DNA from: Solea solea
Lineage: Eukaryota; Chordata; Actinopteri; Pleuronectiformes; Soleidae
NCBI RefSeq assembly: GCF_958295425.1
Contig: NC_081143.1
Location: 28,754,578 to 28,818,577, forward strand
DNA length: 64,000 bases
Direction: 5' to 3'
Made by a program: the position numbers and the translations under genes
Shown: piece after piece, positions 1 to 11,400 of the stretch
How the letters are laid out: every line of letters starts with the position of its first letter
Position numbering within the stretch: position 1 is the first letter of the stretch
The notes under the pieces: generated by a model
The model's database searches: none
What the model was told of the DNA's origin: nothing
The model's input: only the letters and a program-made list of their open reading frames with translations

Positions 1-69
1 TGGCGAGCGTGACATAACTCCCTCGCTCCCACTCTCTCTTTCTGCTTATCCCTCTCTCTCCCGTTTCCC

Positions 70-116
70 CACACACACACACACACACATACACACACAG
101 ACACACACACACACAC
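70..116. repeat. (CA)n microsatellite
   Basis: An almost pure CA tract with single T and G interruptions. It is the first of more than 25 such tracts in the window. Confidence 0.95.
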
Positions 117-1023
117 GAGCCAACAACAAGCCGTAAAGCCACATCTGGCCCCGTTGTCTCCGCTGGACACGACCAACAGTTGCCGCCTTGAAAATGCGCT
201 TCACATGCGTCACTTTCACAGCTACGGGTCACGTCTATTTGTGTGCAGCGCTCCACGTCTTGTGTTGTGAGTGTTTGTGCAGTTAGGAAACGTTTGGCAC
301 ATTCCTGCTTTATTTATTTGCGTCTTTCACACATGAGGCTGCAAACCAAATCCAGATGTTTGTTGAGAGTTGTGCAGGCAACAATCACGCAGCTCTCACA
401 GCGTCTCACCTACAGGACGTGCACATGTAACACACACACACACACACATTTCCTGGTCTTCAACACGTTACATTTATTGTTGTTCCAGTTGTTTGTCTCA
501 TCAAAGGGCCGCTGTTTACCTCTGTTGCCAGGAAACAATCGTGGCCTGAAGACTGTGTGGTTGTGTGTGAGCCACGTGAGCATGGCTGAGAGTGAAGATG
601 AAGATGACCCACGGACACGAGACACAGGCTCCACACATGGGGCGTGTCCTGTGAGCGCTCACTCTTGAGCCTCCTGACCTTGTCGATATGCTGCAGACTC
701 TTCGGTGGTCAACAAATCTAATCTGTGGATAATCGAAGAGGTCAGCGAGATTAAGTCTGCATTCTCGATTCACTTTACAGACTTCACATTTAGCAGGTGA
801 CTTTCTTCTCAACTCAGATGTTATTTGGATGAGAAATGTAAGAGGATGGATCAGGGGTTGGATCTCTTCTCGTCACAAAGAAATGTCTGATTTTAGTCAC
901 TTCATAAGATTAAGATTTTTTTGGATCCCTGAAACGATATTTTTTCAAAAAGGAGGAAAACCTAAAACCTCACCCTCACGTCTTCATGTATAAAAACCAA
1001 TAAGGAAGTACTGAAGACCATGT

Positions 1024-1248
1024 GATCGGAGTCATGATGCAGGAAGTACTGAACCATTGTTTGCACAAATCTTTTTAATGAACTGATTCTAATGATTCAG
1101 TTCATTAAAAACACTAGTTTGTGTGTATCGTGTATAAAATGACGTCACAGCAGTTTCATGCAGCCGAGCTATGATGACTCCTCCCACGTTGAGGAAGTAG
1201 AGTCAGCCCACGTTGTGCTTTGCTGGAACTGTATAGTGGAAAAGTGCT
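1024..1248 (+). mobile_element. Partial copy of a dispersed TIR MITE family (copy A)
   Basis: The segment shares long blocks with the copy at 19.46-19.99 kb, including AATGAACTGATTC, TGATTCAGTT and a GTATAAAA stretch. With the copies near 44.5 kb and 51.9 kb it shares GATGACTCC and CCCACGTTGAGGA. The right end contains GGAACTGTATAGTGGAAAAG, the reverse complement of the left terminus of the 19.46-kb copy, so the family has terminal inverted repeats of about 24 bp. The left part of this copy is missing. Confidence 0.7.
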
Positions 1249-2539
1249 GTACGGTACTTTAGAGGCTGTTCTTGAAGGTCCCCCCCCCCCCCCAGCAAGG
1301 GCCCCCCCGGCATTCTGTTTGGCTTACCTTGTTAGAGAGCCCCTGAAAACAGCGTGTATGGATTATATATGAGTTCAGTTGTTCTGACTCATGTGAATGA
1401 TGAAATGTGTGATGAACTTAGTGACTGCTTCTCCGTGGATTTATTGGATTATTTGTGATTTACGGGAATCTTGGTGACATATGGATGACAAATGAAAAAC
1501 ATACACATACATGTAGATTTTTATAGAGTGATGGGACCTGCTGGAGTCTGAACTTTGGTTATTTCACAGCAGAGATTTATGTATTTGTGATTTTCTCTCC
1601 TTTTCCTCACATATTTGAAGTTGATGGAAAAAAGATGATATCATGTACGTGTGTGCTCCAATCAGGATTTAGCAAAAATATAAATCTAAACCTGATGACA
1701 CTGAGCTTATGTTGCCCACACTGTCAATCACATTTGACACACACACACACACACACGCACACACACACACACCCCTGCTGTTGCAGATTAGTTACAGATG
1801 AGTTTGTGAGTGTCTGTCGTGGCTCTGATTGTTGCTCTTGCAGTCGCTCACATGAAGTCTTCAACAATCACAGGAGACACAAACCGCAGCAGTCCATCAG
1901 ACCTGTTGGAAAATAAAAGAGTTATTTGAGTGTGTTGACATGTGTTCAGTGGAAATGAGGCTGAAGACACATCAATGTCCTTGTGACCACGTTACACTGA
2001 CGTCATCATTAATGCAGATCCATCAAACAATTCATTATTAAATGATTATTAACGAGCTCATAATTCAACACACAGTCACATATTATTATCAATAATCTTA
2101 TTTCTGTTGATTTATGTCATTTTTATTCTGTTTACACATGTTTGATTTGATCACCTGTGGTAGACTCCTTTATGGGTCCTGGTCCACGTACCCTCTCTGT
2201 GTGTAGTTTGGATGATGTCATTGTTTGTGTATGTGTATGTGTGTGTGTATGTGTATGTGTGTGTGTGTGTATGTTTGAGTGTGTGTCCAAAGAGTTAAAA
2301 GACACACAGATTTGGGTCAAATTCATTTTTTTGAACACGCTACAAAAATGGAGATTTATTTATTTCCCATTGTCAGTAGAGGAGTTTGAGTCATGTTCAA
2401 CATCACATGTGCAACATCAGCAGCCGTCAACTCTCTTTAAATCCTTGTTCAGACCTCGTGTAACTGATTTGTTAGTTTAATGGCAACATGGAGAATAAAT
2501 CAGACTCCATTATATCAGTGTGTATTTGAATAAAGCACA

Positions 2540-2800
2540 GCACAGTGGTCAGCACAGTGGTCAGCACAGTGGTCATTTCTCCTCCACTGAGAGCTAATCT
2601 CAGCTGACACCGTGGACAGGTCAACGGTCCACTGCAGGGTCAACATTCACTGTGTGTACAATGAACAAAATACCCAAAGCGCATGTTTCTGGACTGTGGG
2701 AGAACCCATGTGCATATGGAGAACCTGCAAACTCCACACAGGAAGTGCTTTGGTCAAACTGGGAACCAAGAATGCTCGCCACAGCACCACGTAGTCCACC
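2540..2800. mobile_element. Degenerate old dispersed repeat (teleost type)
   Basis: The segment contains degraded forms of phrases typical of a very common fish interspersed repeat: a GGACTGTGGGAG block, a GAGAACCTGCAAACTCCACA block and a CGCCACAGCACCA end. The family is recognised from memory of its consensus. A second copy in reverse orientation lies at about 29.79-29.93 kb. No target duplication is visible. Confidence 0.5.
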
Positions 2801-3139
2801 TGTGATCACATGACTCAGGACGAGCGTTAGTACCAGGTCTGAACGAGGCCTCGGTTGAAGCACACATGCACACATTGTCATAAAGTCTCTGAGCATAAAG
2901 CAGCTCACACATCAACATTCTTCTTGAATAATGAGGCCTCGTGCTGCAGGTGGAAGCCGTGGTCTGAGCTGACAGAAGGAGACGCGAGGCTCCTCGCAGC
3001 TCTCCAGCCGCTTCATGACACCGAGACAGCACTGATTCAAACTGTAGATGACAGAACAGCGTCGTGTGCAGCTGCACAGAGGACGGCCTGACTTTTACCA
3101 CCATGATATGCCTCAAAAGATAATTTGATGATCTGTGTG

Positions 3140-3380
3140 TTTTGCTGCCAGGTTACCCCGCCACCTCCATCACCTCCTCCCAACCCCTCCCCCTCCTCCT
3201 CCCCCTCCTCCTCCTGCGCCCCCGTCGCCACAGTAACTTATTAATTTCTGTCAGCTGCTTTTCCCTGCCATTTAGAGATACTACCAAATCACATTATGTC
3301 TGTCATGGATTATGTGTGCAGGCAATGCATCTTTTTGAAGAAGAAAGGGGAAAAAAGATCAAAGATGTTCTTACAATCAC
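3140..3380. promoter_or_regulatory. Candidate conserved non-coding element
   Basis: A block without simple repeats follows a CCT-rich stretch. It mixes AT-rich words (ACTTATTAATTTCTGTCAGCTG) with GC-rich ones and has no sustained frame. The call rests on texture only and needs an alignment to other fish. Confidence 0.25.
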
Positions 3381-3390
3381 CTCCAAGTGG

Positions 3391-3391
<1 letters not shown>

Positions 3392-3443
<52 letters not shown>
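3392..3443. repeat. (TG)26 microsatellite
   Basis: A pure TG tract of 52 bp. Confidence 0.97.
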
Positions 3444-3444
<1 letters not shown>

Positions 3445-3689
3445 ACTTACATTTCTTACTTCATGGGGTCCCACCGCAGGGAGCACACCAACCGCGGGGG
3501 GCCCACAACCGGTATGGGGCCCTAAATGGTGGGCCCCACACCGGTTTTCATTCAAAATGAGCTTTGCAGCCCCCCCTGATGCCCCTCTTGCTTTTTTTTC
3601 ACTTGGCCCACAAGGTCAGAAAAACTGGAAATGTGTGTGTAAGTGTGTGTAAACTTTTTGCTCACTACCGCCCCCCGGAGCTTGTAAGG

Positions 3690-3802
3690 TGGAAGGTACG
3701 GACACACACACACCGGAAGTTTGTTTACACACTTCAGGAAGTGGGTAGGGTTTTAACAAGAAGAAGAGGAAGATCAAGCTCAAGATCGACAGCATGCAAC
3801 AG
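3690..3802 (+). promoter_or_regulatory. Putative TATA-less promoter and non-coding exon 1 of the SET-recombinase gene
   Basis: The segment ends in CAACAG followed by a consensus donor (GTAGGT at 3803), and the next good acceptor is at 4776, seven bases before the main start codon. That makes it the likely non-coding first exon. A consensus ETS/GABP-type site, CCGGAAGT, lies at 3713-3720, a second AGGAAGTG lies near 3736, and no TATA box is visible. The transcription start is not determined. An ATG at 3794 opens a 17-codon upstream frame that crosses the intron, overlaps the main start out of frame and stops after about 14 codons of the main CDS. Confidence 0.45.
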
Positions 3803-3839
3803 GTAGGTGTGAATTTGTTGGATTTATATCGTTTATATC

Positions 3840-4130
3840 TTAGTTATGTTAATTAATTTATTACAGTAACTGTTAGCTGCTACTGTAAACTAGTTGTGTT
3901 TAGCTGCTGGCGTAAGCTATATAATACGCGTGCTAACATTAGCAGCTCGCGATTTTCTTTTACAGATTATTACAATAACTGTTTGCTGCTACCGTTAGCT
4001 ACTCGCGGTTAGCTGCTAACTTAGCGATATAATGGGCGAGCTAACATTAGCGCTAACGTTAGCGATCGCTAGCTGCTAACATTAGCAGTTAGCGATCGCT
4101 AGCTGCTAACATTAGCAGCTAGCGATCTTT
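3840..4130. repeat. Intron-1 GCTAGC/TTAGC-rich tandem and inverted repeats
   Basis: Two diverged tandem copies with a period near 109 bp begin at about 3861 and 3971. They are followed by two 30-bp copies built from GCGATCGCTAGCTGCTAAC. The last copy forms a perfect 34-bp inverted repeat at 4094-4127: a 16-bp arm GATCGCTAGCTGCTAA, a 2-base centre, then the exact reverse complement. The whole block lies inside intron 1 (3803-4776). Confidence 0.85.
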
Positions 4131-4783
4131 TTAAGACAATTATATAAGACAAATTATATAAGGCACAAAGTCTAATAGTCTAGAAATGTATAAATATAAA
4201 TGAAATTATAAATCTATAAATTTGGTCTAGCCTTTCGTCTAAGTTTATAAAAAAATACCCATCTTTACATGCTACTATAATGAAATTAAACTGTATATCA
4301 ACTCCCTAAAATTGAAAATGAAATCCAAAAGTGCTTAAGAGCTTTATAAATTAACTCTTTAACTAATTAAGTGACCTCTTTTTTTATCTTTGCTTAAATT
4401 AGATAATTAATATCATTATTAATTCAAATTAAACATGGGAAAAGTGACCTGAAATTACATCTTTTGAAGTTTTTTGATAAATGAAATTAACTTGACATTC
4501 AGTATGGGAAAATAATGATGTTATTGATCTAATTAAAGCAAAGCTATTTCATTTTTACACACAAACAAACGCATAATCACACACACCTATAACCTGATAG
4601 AGAGAGAAGAGGACAACATGCCATAAACCCAGGGGAAACACTACTGTTTGTTTTCAATAATTGTTTTATGTATATCAGCAGTTAGCAATCTAGGCAACTC
4701 ATGACAATATAAACTTGACTCACTGAACAAATCTCTTATATCGTATGTGTAGTAATAATTAAAAATATTTTCACAGAGCCATT

Positions 4784-5464
4784 ATGTCCAAAAGGAGGAG
4801 AAGGATAAAGCCTGTAGATGATGCAAAGACATATATTCTGTCTTGCACTGACAAGTCTGGATTTATGTCAAGACTCATAGACAGTTTCAAAGGTAAGTTG
4901 TAGAAGGTTCCTTGACAGAACTTGTGCATTTCAAAAGCAAATGAATCGTTTTCTTTGTTATATTCTTCTAGGAAGAGGAGTGTTTGCTACGCAGCCCATT
5001 GAACCAGGGGACTTTGTTTTGGAGTACAGGGGTAGACTCCTCACACAGGAAGAATGCCGGTCACTACCGTACTCAGAGATTGACTCCACATTTCTCTTTG
5101 ACTTTGAGTGGCAGAACCGTCACTTGTGGTGAGCATGTAAAGAGATGTTTTTTATAGATTAGAGAAATTAACCTTGAACCCTGAAATAAACTTTTAATAG
5201 TTAATGATTGAACTAAAGCACGAGTACTAAAATTATGTCTTCCAACAAAACTGATTTCTTGTACTTTTCAGCCTTGATGCATCTGAAGAAGATGGATCTC
5301 TTGGAAGATTAGTCAATGACAACCACAAAAATCCAAATTGTGTCATGAGAAAAATCATAGTAAACAACAAGCCGCACTTGTGCCTTTTTGCCCTGAAGAA
5401 AATAGAGATAGGATCTGAAATTGACTACAGCTATGGTGATGCAAAATGGCCTTGGCGCAGTATG
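4784..5464 (+). other. SET-domain exons (coding exons 1-3)
   Basis: Three exons encode aa 1-153. A basic start (MSKRRRR) leads into the KMT5A-like order: GRGVFA (aa 37-42), EYRG (aa 54-57), GRLVND (aa 100-105), HLCLFA and DYSYGD (aa 140-145). SET proteins use the first motif and the N-H-S box to bind S-adenosylmethionine, and a tyrosine of the YxYG motif in catalysis. Here the tyrosines are present, but the usual RxxNHS box reads RLVNDN, so the His is Asp. KMT5A itself has NHS. The domain ends right after GDAKWPW, as in a short KMT5A-type C-terminus, and no post-SET cysteines are present. Confidence 0.85.
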
Positions 5465-8400
5465 GTGAGTTGGTTAGATTCAGCATGAATATTTTTTTTG
5501 ACAAATGAGTGTGTAAAAATGTGCCATCTTGTAAAAGCAAATTTTGTCCAATATTGTTTCCCATATGAGTTTATCTATGGGAATGCATGTGATCTTTGAT
5601 CTGTGTGATATGATTTAACATCAGTTTGTTTGATTCTTGTTTAATTGAAATCCAGGTGAAGACTCCTGCAGCAACAGAGACAGAGACCAGCCCTCTACCT
5701 CAGATGTTCCACATGGAATCAAAGCCAGATGAGACTAACGCACAGGTAAAATGACATTGTAGACGCATCCATCACCAATATCTGTGGTGACTTGTATGAA
5801 GCTGTTCTACTTTCAAATGGGCCAATGTACACATTGTCAGATTTCCTTTTTGGGTGGTGTGATAATGGCCAGTTAATGTCCCACACACACGCATGTTTCC
5901 AGTCATGTCCTTATGGGGCCTTTTATGTCACAAACACACTTGTTCTCTTGTCTCTCCTCGATGAGACCAGGTAACATACTGTAACACACCACTCGTATGT
6001 TTCTAGTCTCACCCATGTGGGGCCCTTCCGTGTGGTTCTCACTCAAACTGTTCCTATGGCACTGTCCAGAACCTGGCATAATCTCAAGTTTGATTTTAAC
6101 ATTTGTAATTGCACACTGTCTGAGCTGTTATGAGTTTGAAAGCAAACTTTACAATGTGACCCACTGCAAATCCTTATCATAGGTTGTGAGAGGTGCCTAC
6201 TACTTTTAGAAAGACTATGTTGTGCTCTCAGTTTGACGGTCTGTGCTGTTTCAGAAACAGTTTAACCATTAGGTAACCTTATTAGCCTGTAAATGTCTCC
6301 ACATACAGTTGTGATTTCTGTCAGTTCTAATTGTCTTCTTGTCTGCTATCTAAATTTCAGGTGAAAGACCCTCAGACTCCTGCAGCAGCAGAGACAGAGA
6401 CCAACCCTCTACCTCAGATGTTCCACATGGAATCAAAGCCAGATGAGACTAACGCACAGGTAAAATGACATTGTAGATGCATCCATCACCAATATCTGTG
6501 GTGACTTGTATGAAGCTGTTCTACTTTCAAAATGGGCCAATGTTCACATTTTCAGAAGTACTTTTTGGGTGGTGTGATAATGGCCAGTTAATGTCACACA
6601 CACACACGCATGTTTCCAGTCATGTCCTTATGGGGCCTTTTATGTCACAAACACACTTGTTCTCTCGTCTCTCCTCGATGAGACCAGGTAACATACTGTA
6701 ACACACCACTCGTATGTTTCTAGTCTCACCCATGTGGGGCCCTTCCGTGTGGTTCTCACTCAAACTGTTCCTATGGCACTGTCCAGAACCTGACATAATC
6801 TCAAGTTCAATTTTAACATTTGTAATTGCACACGGTCTGGGCTGTTATGAGTTTGAAAGCAAACTTTACAATGTGACCCACTGCAAATCCTTATCATAGG
6901 TTGTGAGAGGTGCCTACTTCTTTTAGAAAGACTATGTTGTGCTCTCAGTTTGACGGTCTGTGCTGTTTCAGAAACAGTTTAACCATTAGGTAACCTTATT
7001 AGCCTGTAAATGTCTCCACATACAGTTGTGATTTCTGTCAGTTCTAATTGTCTTCTTGTCTGCTATCTAAATTTCAGGTGAAAGACCCTCAGACTCCTGC
7101 AGCAGCAGAGACAGAGACCAACCCTCTACCTCAGATGTTCCACATGGAATCAAAGCCAGATGAGACTAACGCACAGGTAAAATGACATTGTAGATGCATC
7201 CATCACCAATATCTGTGGTGACTTGTATGAAGCTGTTCTACTTTCAAAATGGGCCAATGTTCACATTGTCAGAATTACTTTTTGGGTGGTGTGATAATGG
7301 CCAGTTAATGTCACACACACACACGCATGTTTCCAGTCATGTCCTTATGGGGCCTTTTATGTCACAAACACACTTGTTCTCTCGTCTCTCCTCGATGAGA
7401 CCAGGTAACATACTGTAACACACCACTCGTATGTTTCTAGTCTCACCCATGTGGGGCCCTTCCGTGTGGTTCTCACTCAAACTGTTCCTATGGCACTGTC
7501 CAGAACCTGGCATAATCTCAAGTTTGATTTTAACATTTGTAATTGCACACTGTCTGAGCTGTTATGAGTTTGAAAGCAAACTTTACAATGTGACCCACTG
7601 CAAATCCTTATCATAGGTTATGAGAGGTGCCTACTACTTTTAGAAAGACTATGTTGTGCTCTCAGTTTGACGGTCTGTGCTGTTTCAGAAACAGTTTAAC
7701 CATTAGGTAACCGTATTAGCCTGTAAATGTCTCCACATACAGTTGTGATTTCTGTCAGTTCTAATTGTCTTCTTGTCTGCTATCTAAATTTCAGGTGAAA
7801 GACCCTCAGACTCCTGCAGCAGCAGAGACAGAGACCAACCCTCTACCTCAGATGTTCCACATGGAATCAAAGCCAGATGAGACTAACGCACAGGTAAAAT
7901 GACATTGTAGATGCATCCATCACCAATATCTGTGGTGACTTGTATGAAGCTGTTCTACTTTCAAATGGGCCAATGTTCACATTGTCAGAAGTACTTTTTG
8001 GGTGGTGTGATAATGGCCAGTTAATGTCACACACACACACGCATGTTTCCAGTCATGTCCTTATGGGGCCTTTTATGTCACAAACACACTTGTTCTCTTG
8101 TCTCTCCTCGATGAGACCAGGTAACATACTGTAACACACCACTCGTATGTTTCTAGTCTCACCCATGTGGGGCCCTTCCGTGTGGTTCTCACTCAAACTG
8201 TTCCTATGGCACTGTCCAGAACCTGACATAATCTCAAGTTTGATTTTAACATTTGTAATTGCACACTGTCTGAGCTGTTATGAGTTTGAAAACAAACTTT
8301 ACAATGTGACCCACTGCAAATCCTTATCATAGGTTATGAGAGGTGCCTACTACTTTTAGAAAGACTATGTTGTGCTCTCAGTTTGACGGTCTGTGCTTTC

Positions 8401-11400
8401 AGAAACAGTTTAACCATTAGGTAACCTTATTAGCCTGTAAATGTCTCCACATACAGTTGTGATTTCTGTCAGTTCTAATTGTCTTCTTGTCTGCTATCTA
8501 AATTTCAGGTGAAAGACCCTCAGACTCCTGCAGCAGCAGAGACAGAGACCAACCCTCTACCTCAGATGTTCCACATGGAATCAAAGCCAGATGAGACTAA
8601 CGCACAGGTAAAATGACATTGTAGATGCATCCATCACCAATATCTGTGGTGACTTGTATGAAGCTGTTCTACTTTCAAAATGGGCCAATGTTCACATTGT
8701 CAGAATTACTTTTTGGGTGGTGTGATAATGGCCAGTTAATGTCACACACACACACGCATGTTTCCAGTCATGTCCTTATGGGGCCTTTTATGTCACAAAC
8801 ACACTTGTTCTCTCGTCTCTCCTCGATGAGACCAGGTAACATACTGTAACACACCACTCGTATGTTTCTAGTCTCACCCATGTGGGGCCCTTCCGTGTGG
8901 TTCTCACTCAAACTGTTCCTATGGCACTGTCCAGAACCTGGCATAATCTCAAGTTTGATTTTAACATTTGTAATTGCACACTGTCTGAGCTGTTATGAGT
9001 TTGAAAGCAAACTTTACAATGTGACCCAATGCAAATCCTTATCATAGGTTGTGAGAGGTGCCTACTTCTTTTAGAAAGACTATGTTGTGCTCTCAGTTTG
9101 ACGGTCTGTGCTTTCAGAAACAGTTTTACCATTAGGTAACCTTATTAGCCTGTAAATGTCTCCACATACAGTTGTGATTTCTGTCAGTTCTAATTGTCTT
9201 CTTGTCTGCTATCTAAATTTCAGGTGAAAGACCCTCAGACTCCTGCAGCAGCAGAGACAGAGACCAACCCTCTACCTCAGATGTTCCACATGGAATCAAA
9301 GCCAGATGAGACTAACGCACAGGTAAAATGACATTGTAGATGCATCCATCACCAATATCTGTGGTGACTTGTATGAAGCTGTTCTACTTTCAAATGGGCC
9401 AATGTTCACATTGTCAGAAGTACTTTTTGGGTGGTGTGATAATGGCCAGTTAATGTCACACACACACACGCATGTTTCCAGTCATGTCCTTATGGGGCCT
9501 TTTATGTCACAAACACACTTCTTCTCTTGTCTCTCCTCGATGAGACCAGGTAACATACTGTAACACACCACTCGTATGTTTCTAGTCTCACCCATGTGGG
9601 GCCCTTCCGTGTGGTTCTCACTCAAACTGTTCCTATGGCACTGTCCAGAACCTGACATAATCTCAAGTTTGATTTTAACATTTGTAATTGCACACTGTCT
9701 GAGCTGTTATGAGTTTGAAAGCAAACTTTACAATGTGACCCACTGCAAATCCTTATCATAGGTTATGAGAGGTGCCTACTTCTTTTAGAAAGACTATGTT
9801 GTGCTCTCTACTATGTTGTGTTTGACGGTCTGTGCCGTTTCAGAAACAGTTTTACCATTAGGTAACCTTATTAGCCTGTAAATGTCTCCACATACGGTTG
9901 TGATTTCTGTCAGTTCTAATTGTCTTCTTGTCTGCTATCTAAATTTCAGGTGAAAGACCCTCAGACTCCTGCAGCAGCAGAGACAGAGACCAACCCTCTA
10001 CCTCAGATGTTCCACATGGAATCAAAGCCAGATGAGACTAACGCACAGGTAAAATGACATTGTAGATGCATCCATCACCAATATCTGTGGTGACTTGTAT
10101 GAAGCTGTTCTACTTTCAAAATGGGCCAATGTTCACATTGTCAGAATTACTTTTTGGGTGGTGTGATAATGGCCAGTTAATGTCACACACACACGCATGT
10201 TTCCAGTCATGTCCTTATGGGGCCTTTTATGTCACAAACACACTTGTTCTCTTGTCTCTCCTCGATGAGACCAGGTAACATACTGTAACACACCACTCGT
10301 ATGTTTCTAGTCTCACCCATGTGGGGCCCTTCCGTGTGGTTCTCACTCAAACTGTTCCTATGGCACTGTCCAGAACCTGACATAATCTCAAGTTTGATTT
10401 TAACATTTGTAATTGCACACTGTCTGAGCTGTTATGAGTTTGAAAGCAAACTTTACAATGTGACCCACTGCAAATCCTTATCATAGGTTGTGAGAGGTGC
10501 CTACTACTTTTAGAAAGACTATGTTGTGCTCTCAGTTTGACGGTCTGTGCTTTCAGAAACAGTTTAACCATTAGGTAACCTTATTAGCCTGTAAATGTCT
10601 CCACATACAGTTGTGATTTCTGTCAGTTCTAATTGTCTTCTTGTCTGCTATCTAAATTTCAGGTGAAAGACCCTCAGACTCCTGCAGCAGCAGAGACAGA
10701 GACCAACCCTCTACCTCAGATGTTCCACATGGAATCAAAGCCAGATGAGACTAACGCACAGGTAAAATGACATTGTAGACGCATCCATCACCAATATCTG
10801 TGGTGACTTGTATGAAGCTGTTCTACTTTCAAAATGGGCCAATGTTCACATTTTCAGAAGTACTTTTTGGGTGGTGTGATAATGGCCAGTTAATGTCACA
10901 CACACACACGCATGTTTCCAGTCATGTCCTTATGGGGCCTTTTATGTCACAAACACACTTGTTCTCTCGTCTCTCCTCGATGAGACCAGGTAACATACTG
11001 TAACACACCACTCGTATGTTTCTAGTCTCACCCATGTGGGGCCCTTCCGTGTGGTTCTCACTCAAACTGTTCCTATGGCACTGTCCAGAACCTGACATAA
11101 TCTCAAGTTTGATTTTAACATTTGTAATTGCACACTGTCTGAGCTGTTATGAGTTTGAAAGCAAACTTTACAATGTGACCCACTGCAAATCCTTATCATA
11201 GGTTATGAGAGGTGCCTACTTCTTTTAGAAAGACTATGTTGTGCTCTCAGTTTGAAGGTCTGTGCCGTTTCAGAAACAGTTTTACCATTAGGTAACCTTA
11301 TTAGCCTGTAAATGTCTCCACATACGGTTGTGATTTCTGTCAGTTCTAATTGTCTTCTTGTCTGCTATCTAAATTTCAGGTGAAAGACCCTCAGACTCCT

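Larger units (their letters stand above)
1..3689. other. Intergenic left flank
   Basis: I see no convincing exon here. The stretch holds CA/TG microsatellites (70-116, 431-448, 1740-1772, 2226-2275, 3392-3443), a partial MITE copy (1024-1248), a poly-C run near 1280-1294, a 15-bp tandem triplet near 2534-2575, an old dispersed repeat (about 2540-2800) and a non-repetitive block (3140-3380). The short open frames come from low-complexity DNA or are unremarkable. Confidence 0.6.
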
